From: Mytilinidion resinicola
Taxonomy: Eukaryota > Ascomycota > Dothideomycetes > Mytilinidiales > Mytilinidiaceae
Assembly (NCBI RefSeq): GCF_010093595.1
Contig: NW_022985465.1
Coordinates: 156,538 to 220,537, forward strand
Length of the DNA: 64,000 nucleotides
Direction: 5' to 3'
The notes under the pieces are model-generated. The model saw nothing but the letters and a program-made list of their open reading frames with translations, was not told where the DNA came from and made no database searches. Shown one piece after another: positions 55,201 through 64,000 of the stretch. The position numbers and the translations under genes are program-made. Position 1 is the first letter of the stretch, and every line of letters begins with the position of its first letter.

Positions 55201-58200
55201 AGTTTTTCTCGTATCGCGGCTACTGCGGAGGTTTCTGAGCGCGACAAAAGCTCGTTCCAAGCTCGTCCGATAGTATTGCGATTCGCCGAGTCCTTGAGGG
55301 TTACGACGGCCACTAAGCGAGAAAGACATGGTCCAGTTTGAGGCAATGCTACTACCACGTCTCTGACCATGGAGTCCGCTTGGATGTTATGCTCAATCTC
55401 CCCAAGCTCCATCCGCTGCCCTGCTAGCTTGACCTGCTGGTCTTTCCGACCAACGTAGATGATTGAGCCATCAGACCCATAATGGACGAGATCGCCAGTT
55501 TTGTAAAATCTGGTCTGGCTCTCTCGGGCAGTTGAGAAGTCTTTGATCCACGCCGGATTCTTGAAAAAGGCCTCTCCAGTTCGCGTCTTGGCATTTAGAT
55601 ACTCTCGTGCAAGAAGCGGGCCTTCAATGCAAAGCTCGCCGATTGCGCCGACTGGGACAAGGAGATCATGATCTTCTGGGCTCACGATCCAAGACCTTCC
55701 AGCGTCGAGCATATGTCCGAGGTTGGATGGGTCTCGCTGCTGAGAGACAGATGGATTGGCGACACATATGATGGCAGCTTCGGTAGGACCTATTGCTTGC
55801 GTTAATTAATGCTCGAGTACACTTGAAACATGTATGTATACTGACCATACCCATTCATCAACTCTACCCCGTCTGCCCATTTTTCGATGGTCTCGGGCGT
55901 CATTGCATCACCGCCAACCACGAGAGTTTGCAGAGTAGGAACAGAAAATGGTCCGTCAATTGAATTGGCAATTGAAGGGGTAAGGAATGCCCACGACGCT
56001 TTGAGATTATTGATAGCTCCGGCTACATCTTTGGTCCTTTGGTCTTCCGAAGGCATGCAAATGGTGGCTCCACAGGTTAGAACAGCCAGAATTTCCATCA
56101 CTGTTACGCAAATGTAAGCGGGACGTTCTTCTCAGCATCTGTCATTGCGAATCTTGGATTAGGTCTTACCTGATACATCAAAAACTAGGGACGCAAATTG
56201 GAATACCCGAGACTTCGACGTAATATGAAGGGCCTTTTGTAGAGCAGTCGAGCTACTACAGAAGGCTTGATGTGTGATGACTACCCTAGTGGGCGTACCT
56301 GTGCTCCCGCTCGTATAGGTGACATACGAGGTGTTGTGGGCTTTGGACCGGGTTGGGATCTTCGCGGTTACAACAGGGAGGGCCTGGAAAGAATGATCGT
56401 CGATTGGAATGACATTTCTGACCATGTCGTATCTGGTTTTGTACGCTCGTGAACATAGAAGAACTGTAGCGTTCACGTCTTCAATGATCTGCTGATGCCT
56501 GGAGATCGGGTGTTCGGGGCTGAGTGGGACATAAGCACCGCCTGCAAGCAGCACTCCCATAATAGCTACAACCGCCCACTTCGACTTGTCTACACACAAT
56601 GGGACAAGTGTTTCTGGTCCAATTCCAAGCAGCTGAAGATACTGTGATAATTGAGTGGCCTTCTCGTAAAGCGTTTGGTATGTGAAATCTCCGTCCCACG
56701 CGCAGATAGCAACAGTATTGGGGTGAGCTCGCACCTCTTGCTCAAACAGAGCATCTGCTGTCTCAGAAACCACGTGAGGCTCGCTGCTGTTCCAGTCTTT
56801 GATTGTGTTGAGGTCGTAATTGCTCAAAATCTGGACTTCCGTCATGCTTTTGGAGGTGTTCAGATGCGATAAGGCCGACTCAAATTGATGTAGCAATCTG
56901 CGGACCTGCCATTCTGAAAGCAGATTGGCATCATAGTGGGCATCGATATCTACTCCAGAGCTCTCGAGATTACACTCAAGTACAAGTGGGTAGGTAAAGA
57001 AATTCGAGGACGGGCCATCCGATTGGGGCTTCCAAAAGTCCTCGTCCGGAGTAAATTCTCCAGCTTGTATGACAAGGAGATTTTGGAAGTCACATGCCGC
57101 CGCAGCATCAGTACTAAAACGCTTGATGGCGCCTATACCAACGTGCTGGTGCGGGATTGTGTCGGCTGTTTGTTGAACCAAACGGTTTAATAACTGCCGA
57201 ACAGTGGACTGACGGTCGATATGGATCCGCATAGGAACGGTGGTGAGAGTTGGCCCACAGATTTCAGTGATGCCTGCGACGTTGATATCACGGCCTGATC
57301 GAGTTTCACCGAATATGACATCTTCAGAATTCGTGTATGCTGAGATGACTGTTGCCCAGGCCGCTCGGATGTAGGCTGAGACTGGTATATCATCGTCTTT
57401 TCTCCGCGAGTACTTAGCAACATGATTGACCGTTTGGCCATTTGGTATCTTCTTCGAGCCAGATGATTGAGGTTGTGGAAATTGAAGCGGAGTTGCTCCT
57501 CTAAGCCTCGTTGCCCAAAAGGTTTTAGACGCCTCCGGATCCGAATTCGCTAAGTAGTTGATGAAGCCAAAATAGGGAGTGTCCGGTATTGATGAAGATC
57601 CGCGCAAATATATCTCCTCTACCCGTTTGAGCATGAGCGGCATACTCCATCCGTCATATAGCGAGTGATGAATTGTCCAGACGAATTGTCGATTTGCAAG
57701 GATAGAATAATGAGTGAGGCGACCACCGTTCCGGGCAGGAAGCTGAGGAATTTCGCCGACTGTAGTCCGAGAGAAGTCGTCTTCGTGCCAAATGATACGA
57801 TCTTCGCGAAGCACGACCTGAATGAATTCAGATGATTTGGTATGAATGATTCGGGTACGCAAGATGTCTAGGTCCTGTACTGTCGTTTCCCAAGCTTTTT
57901 TGAATTTTGGGATGTCGATATCCAGAGGAATATTGAAGGTAGTGCTGGCTACATAAGCGCCTGGTTGCTTGATAGACAGGGTAATGAATGCTTCCTGCAG
58001 CGGAGAGGCTGGGTAAGCATTTTGAATGGTCTCGGACTCGGTTCCGCATTGGTCTGCAAGCTCTTCGATAATGTCCAGATACTGATCTTTACCGAGCAAA
58101 GAAGATGGATTGGAGTCGAGATGCGAGCCGTCTTGGCTGATATCGCTGCATTCCTCAACCAACTCCGAGAATATTGGGTGCCGGAAAATATCAATCACCG

Positions 58201-61200
58201 ATATCTCAATGCGTTCGGCTTGTGCTGCTTTGACCAACCTCATCGCAACCACGCTATCTCCACCAAGTGTCTAAGATGATTGTTAGACGGTGATTCTGAG
58301 GAATGCGTAGCAATGTACTCACAAAAAAGTTGTCATCCGGTCCAATGGAAGTATCAGTAATTGCTAAAACCTGAGCCCAAGCACGCTGCATTCGTCTCTC
58401 CTTCTCCGAATTCATGCTGCGCTTCTTCACAACATTAGCCAGACGGTAAGCCATTAACTCGTCGGTGGGTATATTCTGAACCGCATTGCGTAATCGATTC
58501 CGATCCAGTTTTCCAGAGCTCGTGAACGGCATTGATCTTACGGAGACGTATAGCGACGGAATCATATATAATGGGAGGACTGAGGCCAGGAAATTCTCCA
58601 GATTCTTTGCGCACGTAATTGTCTTCTTTGACAGCGGCATCAAAATGCTATCGTCGTCACTTGATTGAAACTCTTCCGGAGCACAAAAGAACACCGCGAG
58701 CGCTTTGGTGGCCGACGAACTTGCTGGAGCTACTAGTTCAACAGCTGATTGGAAGTCAGCAGGAAGCCCAGCTCGGATTTGATGCTCAATTTCTCCAATT
58801 TCAATGCGCTGGCCATTCAACTTGACCTGAGTATCCTTTCTACCAATAAAGGTGAAAGATCCATCGTTCCGAGACCGGACCAAGTCGCCAGTCTTATACA
58901 TGCGTTCGCAGTGGGTACTTTCGACTCCTGCGAAAACTGTTGTCATCCAGGATGGTGTCACAAACGCTCTGGCAGATTTGATTTGGTCCCGTAAGTACCC
59001 TCTTGCCACAGTTGCGCCTTCAACTGTTAGCTCTCCAACTGCGCCAATAGGCATCAGCCTGTCATGATCTTGCGAGTCAACGACCCAGCAACGACCTCCC
59101 GTTGCTTGGCCAATGTTTGAGGAATCCTGATCGATGATGTTTCCCGATGCATCTGATTTTACGCTCGTGGTCGCAATGACTGATGTTTCGCTTGGCCTTG
59201 ATATTTCTTTTATTAGCGACAATTTCGAACTTTCAGGCCAAAATAGAAAGTGCTTACCCATATGCGTTAATCAAGCACCGCCCGACGCCATCACTCCACT
59301 GCTCTATGAGTGTCCGATTCATTGCTTCTCCACCAGTGACCAGTGTTCTCAAGCATGGAACACTACTAGGCTTGATTGTGCTTGCGACAGATGGGGTGAG
59401 AAGCGCCCAATTGGCTCCCATGCGCTGAATTGCCGCAGAGATGTCGTTCATTCTCTCCTCATCGCTCGGCACGCACACGCATCCGCCGACCACTAGAGTA
59501 CTAAGAATTTCCATGACACTTGCATCAAAGCTGTAGCTTGCAAATTGGAGGACGCGTGAAGCGCTGGAAAGATTCATCGCCTTCGTGTGCTCCGTTGCAC
59601 TGGTGGAGAAGGCCGAGTGGGAAATCATTACTCCTTTGGGTGTGCCGGTCGTGCCAGATGTGAAAATGATGTAAGCAGTATCACTAGGACCAGAGCGCAG
59701 GATGGGGGAACTGGCTTGACCATGTTGAAGGCGTTTGATCGAGGTTCGGTCTACCACATGATACTTTCCAAGGTTTTTAGCTGTTTCTTGAAACTTTTGT
59801 GAGCATAGTAGGAATTTGGCATCAACGTCGGTGACAAGCTGTTGGAGTCTAGTCGTAGGAGCCCTGCTATCCAGAGGAACAAATGCGCCTCCGGCTTTGA
59901 GAACTGCAAGTATGGACACAATCGTCCACGAAGATTTTTCGAAAAGTATAGGGATATAGGACTCGGTGCTAACTCCGGAGCTGACGAGAGAGTTTGCGAG
60001 TGTGTCGGATAGTTTATCGAGTTCTTGATAAGTAAAGTTCGCATCCCATCCCACTACAGCTTGCTTCTGAGGATCTCGCATTGTCTGCTCCATGATAATT
60101 TCATGGACACACCGGTCGATGGTTTCTGGTAAATGCTTGTTCCATCTCAAGATCTTCGAGCGGCTATGATCACTAAAGCAATCAATACTGCCGATGGTGA
60201 GATTGATATCGTCACTTCGCACGATACTGCTGAAGATATGCTGATAGGTGTGGGCCATGTTTTCTGCGTGGTCACGTGATATTTTGTCTTTCCAGAAGCT
60301 GAGATCTAACGTGATTCCATCGTCCGAAGCGTCGGTGTTGACGGTGACTGCATATTCCCCTGGGTCCTCCGCCTCGAGAACTTCGAAAAACAAGCCTGTT
60401 TTGGTGGGACGCGGAGAGAAACTCCGCCGCTGAAATGTGAAGGCAGTGTTGAATGAAGCGGCGAGTCCAAGACTGTGGTTTACTTCAGCCAAGGAGCAAT
60501 TCTGGTGAGCCATTGCTTTGACGAGATCGCCTTGTATCTGGCCCAGGGCTTGAGATACAGTAATTTCCGAACCGAGACTAAGTCGACATACGAGCATTTG
60601 GATGAAGCATCCAACAGCCTTCTCAACTCCTCGGACGGGGACGTCTCTCCCGGAAGACAGATACCCAAAGCAAACATCTTCCGAGCCGACATAACACCGC
60701 AGTACCATTGCCCAGACAAACTGCAAAAGGGTTGACATAGTAACGCTGTTGCGTTTGCAGTACACATTCACGTCGCGTGAGCCTTTCAAAGTGAGCTTTA
60801 CAGAACCAACCTCCCTGACGCCAGAGTGCCCATCGGTCAAAGGCGGGACAATGCATGGCTCAAGGCCAGAGAGATGAGTCTTCCAGTAGTTGATATGGTC
60901 ATCCTGCGGGCTTTCCAGAAGGTGTGAAATGTAGTCGCTATAATCTGGGCCTTGTTCGGAGGGCAACATTCCCCTGTAAGATTCAGAAAGCTCATGGAGT
61001 AGAATTGCGATCGAGGTGCCATCGCATATTGCATGGCTCATTTCCAGCTTGCAGAACACGCGATGAGCAGAAGATACGCATAACGAGAAGCGATGTGGTA
61101 ACTCGAATGAGTCAGCATAGCTGATAGCCTCATACAGTTTTAGGGCTTCGAAAGCTTTCGCCCCCTCGCATTCGACCCAAGATATCCTTGCCGCGGGCCG

Positions 61201-64000
61201 CCTGAGAACGACTTGATCCATAGGCCCGCTCCCAGACAAACTAGGAATAAACAGTGTCCGCAAAGATGGATGTCTTTGGACGACATGCTCCCAAGCCAGC
61301 GCTACCTTTTTAGCATCCACAAGTCCACTCGGATGTAAGGATCCAATCTCAAAAATGGTGTGATAAGCATAAAGCTTGGGGTTCTTGAGCTGAGAAAGAA
61401 GCAGGCCTTGTTGCATGGCGGAGGTAGGGTAGATATCTTCTATCTGGTCGTAATTTGAGATTTGCGGCAACTTGGAATCTAGCGCCTTCGTACCGTTGTA
61501 TATCAAAGGAAGAAGATTGAATCTTTCGAGAGGAGGCTCTGGCCTTTCCTGAAGCAGAACCTCGATCGCTTCCTGGAGAATCGCTTGGCACTTTGAGATC
61601 CATTGTCCCACCCTCTCTTGATGTCTGATCAACCGGTTCCAGCTGAATGAAAAGTCAATCTTGTTTTGCTTAACGGATGCTGTGACTTCAAAAGGAGCAA
61701 AGCGCGGCACATCCGCGCCGACATCGGAAGTCGTGATGCCATTCATTCGCCGGAATAAAGAATCTTTGCGATCTAGATTCTGCATTCGTCCAAGATAGTT
61801 GAAAATGATCTCTGGTTGATGACTGATATGACGCTGCTGACCTTCCTCAGTCAAGTGACGATATGCGAAGTACTCTCGTCCTCTTTGGGGTGTTTTCGAT
61901 CTCAGCGACTTCACCCACTGAATGGTGCTCACAATATCCGACTCCTCTAACCCCACTGGCAAACTTACTGGTGTGAGAGTGGTGAACCAGCCACAAGTCC
62001 TCGATAGATTTTGATCGGAGTTCCATGGCTCGCGTCCGTGGCCCTCACTGAAGATGGCGGGTGTCGCTCGATCTGGGAATACTCTCCGAAACGACTCTAG
62101 CAGAGCAGCAATAAACACGTCCAATGGTTCTGTAGAAACAGCGTCATGGGCACCGAAAAGAAGCATAGAATCTCTTGCGCTTAGTTGAAACCCTTGAGAA
62201 ACTACGTCACTATGAAGATCTTTCTGATTCGGCATTCCCCAGTACTCAAGGTTAGAAGTAGGGATGGCTGAGAGCGGGAAGGCCTTGACCGCGACATTGG
62301 TATGTGCTCGCTCATATTGGCCATTGCTCCATGCGGGGAACGAGAGACTTTGCGGCGAAATGAAGCCGGAGGTGAGTAGCGTCTCCAGGTCGCCGAGAAT
62401 GATTCCCCAGCTTACCACGTCGACGACGAGATGGTGTATAACGAGAGATACGATCTGAGAATTACTACCAGAAATGTCGAAAGAATCGACTGCGAGCAAA
62501 GGGCCCGATTCAATACCGAGACAAAGCTGGCTGTCTGCAATCTTCTCCTGGACATGAATCCCTATAGCGCGTTCTGTACCCGCGAAGAGAGCATGATGTA
62601 CAATTTGGAAGGAACCCGAGACCTGTGATGTGATGTGCTGGTGCCACAAGCCTTTTTTTGATTTCTGGAATCTGGCTCGTAGCATTGGATGAGTTTCTAC
62701 TAGGGCTGTAATCGCCTTTTCCAGATCTTGAGATTCAATCTTTCTGTCGGAGCGTAGCACCACGCTCTGGTTGAAGTGCTTATAGTTCTCTCCGACCGTT
62801 TCTAAGAAGAGTCTTTGTATGGGAGATAGCGGAAAGGGACGATCCAAGTCTTCCTCCAAGGCAGGTTTTTGCTCCGCCGGAGCTAAGCGGACTTTGGAGG
62901 CCAGCTCGGACAATGAGCGGCTCTGAATGATGTCTTGAACGGAGGCGATTAATCCCTCAAGCTTACAACGAGCTGAAAATTGCATTGCGGAAATGCTATC
63001 GCCGCCAAGATTCAAGAATGATTGATGATAGATTCCGATGTCGTAAGATGGTATGTTCAAGATATGGCCGGCAATAGCTTGTAGCTTCTGCTCGACCTCA
63101 GAGGCTGGATTTGAAGCGTCATCTGCGCGGGGGGGGGGGGTGGTCCGTTAGTGACAATTGGACTTCAGTTGGAGGGAGAATGGGAAGAGATAATAGCTTA
63201 CTGGTGAACGTACCCTCCTGGCCCGCCGCGGATATCTGATGATACTCATCCTCACCGAGGCCTTCGATATATTTGATGACCGTTTTCCGGTCCATCTTTG
63301 CCGAAGCAAGTAGAGGAAAATTTACAATAGCCACCCATACGGAAGGTATCATGTAAGTTGGTACCCGCTCAGCGAGTCGGTCTCGAATCGATTTGACATG
63401 AAATGACGAGTTTCTAGCCGGTATGATACTCACCGGTTTGGTGTCGGGCTCTGCGGAAGTTTTTGAGACTACTAGATCCTTGATAGTGAGGATCCCGACA
63501 AGACGTTTCCCACAGAGACCAAAAGAAGGTACAACCGCCATGCAGTCTCGAACCGATGGGTCGGCGTTCAGGTGGCTCTCCACTTCTGTGAGTTCTAGTC
63601 TCTGTCCACGAACCTTGCTCTGAAGGTCTTTACGACCATGAAAGATCATGCTGCCATCGTGACTGTAGCTCACCAAATCTCCCGTCTTGTAGAATCTTCT
63701 TTCGAGCGGGTTCCCTGGTGCAGTGTGTCCCTTGGCCCAAGAGAGGTTCATAACAAAAACTTCCTGCGTTTTTTGAGAATTGTTAAGATATCCCCAAGCA
63801 AGTGATGGTCCTTCAATGACAAGCTCGCCAACAGCACCCACAGGAAGGAGAACATTGGGGTTGCCCTTCGCAACAATCCAGCTATGACACCCAACAGCAT
63901 ATCCGATATTTGATGGATTCGAGTTGGGCCTCATGGATTGATTGATGGTTGCAACAACTGAACTTTCGGTTGGTCCGTAACCGTTGACCAGCTTGACCGC
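49233..64000 (-). CDS. Nonribosomal peptide synthetase, 3' part (A-T-E-C-A-T-C-A-T-E-C-T-C-T)
   Basis: Minus-strand exons 63214 to the right edge, 59258-63122, 58323-59196, 56170-58271 (start 58270), 55846-56100, 51570-55789 and 49233-51521 join in frame to about 4,796 residues; the N-terminus is outside. Approximate domains: A1 end 64000-63270 (GYGPTESSVVATI, YKTGDLVSYSHDGS); T1 with LGGDSISAM; E1 62850-61500 (HHLVVDVVSW, EGHGREPW); C 61450-60170 (SHAICDG); A2 60100-58480; T2 LGGDSVVAM; C 58030-56800 (HHSLYDG); A3 56770-55130; T3 LGGDSLTGM; E2 54750-53420; C 53340-52050 (NHTVIDG); linker; T4 LGGDSIVAM; C 51030-49760 (SHAQYDG); T5 LGGDI. There is no thioesterase or reductase. The E-C-T-C-T end recalls the Pes1/NPS4-type NRPSs of euascomycetes. 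The peptide should carry D-residues at the first and third visible modules. Product unknown. Confidence 0.93.
49440..49640 (-). other. NRPS terminal carrier domain T5, attachment serine missing
   Basis: The four-helix carrier fold is recognisable (GAWQEILRDD..., SSFFELGGDIMGLAQVCSLL, FSLRVEDLIDHPVL), but the Ser that takes phosphopantetheine in GGDS is Ile (49531-49551). About 60 further residues end in a basic, helical tail (SAGLARKIVARRRVKDGVAEL). The domain cannot be loaded and may be structural. Confidence 0.8.
55130..56770 (-). other. NRPS adenylation domain A3 with an altered P-loop
   Basis: Spans three exons. The phosphate-binding motif reads YTSGSTGTPTRVVITH (56285-56299 for GTPTR), where the family has GTPKG: both the Lys and the following Gly differ. 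Other cores are normal: FDVS joined to VMEILAVL, NGYG joined to PTEAAIICV, YKTGDLVHYGSDGSIIYVGR and QVKLAGQRMELGEIEHN. Pocket positions by GrsA alignment read D-V-M-F-V-G-G-I-I-K (A10 Lys present in SSKIDRK). Whether the domain still activates is uncertain. Confidence 0.7.
58480..60100 (-). other. NRPS adenylation domain A2
   Basis: Cores are intact: FTSGTTGTPKGVMISHSAF (A3 core), SFDASVMEILSTLVVGG (A4 core), INAYG joined over the intron to PSETSVIATTS (A5 core), YKTGDLVRSRNDGSFTFIGR (A7), QVKLNGQRIEIGEIE (A8) and FTSSGKLDRNRL (A10). By alignment with GrsA, the ten pocket positions read D-A-M-L-V-G-A-V-I-K. The Asp at 235 indicates an ordinary alpha-amino acid. I do not know a fungal domain with this exact code, so no substrate is assigned. 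Confidence 0.75.

Overview
The window is nuclear DNA of a filamentous ascomycete (Pezizomycotina). The genes have short introns with fungal splice signals. A large multimodular nonribosomal peptide synthetase, a DASH subunit, a bZIP factor with a DUF3425-like tail and a fungal-type CK1 are present, and there is G-to-A decay of the kind repeat-induced point mutation (RIP) leaves. No species can be named from the sequence alone.

Layout. (1) 1-2344: the tail of a hAT transposase, then a flavin monooxygenase relic that is 5'-truncated and split by a 275-bp miniature transposon. (2) 3005-13957: a phosphate-themed group: an intact arrestin-like gene, a damaged PHO84-type transporter, a short NUC-1/Pho4-like bHLH factor, an intact PHO84-type transporter, and an inverted, broken copy of the arrestin gene. 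(3) 14600-21100: a transposon graveyard with a second copy of the 275-bp element, a mutated GH18 chitinase, two related repeat-rich inverted-repeat elements, a nested pair of small MITEs and a further long inverted-repeat element. (4) 21814-44550: housekeeping genes: a DCAF11/LEC14B-like WD40 protein, Sec61 gamma (five small exons), a CFIm68-like RNA-binding protein, casein kinase 1, ATP synthase subunit j, DASH subunit Spc19, a crotonase, a bZIP factor, the mitoribosome factor Rsm22 and a heme-thiolate peroxidase. (5) 45150-46350: a broken Pth11/rhodopsin-like membrane protein. (6) 49233 to the right edge: the 3' part of an NRPS on the minus strand.

How the parts may work together. The phosphate group joins two transporter genes of one family, a DNA-binding factor of the family that drives phosphate-starvation genes, and arrestin-like proteins of the kind that direct transporter endocytosis; a CACGTGGG site lies 234 bp upstream of the first transporter. 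The NRPS reads A-T-E-C-A-T-C-A-T-E-C-T-C-T over the visible part. It has two epimerisation domains, an adenylation-free C-T-C-T terminus and a last carrier domain without its attachment serine. Its N-terminus and any tailoring genes to the right lie outside the window.
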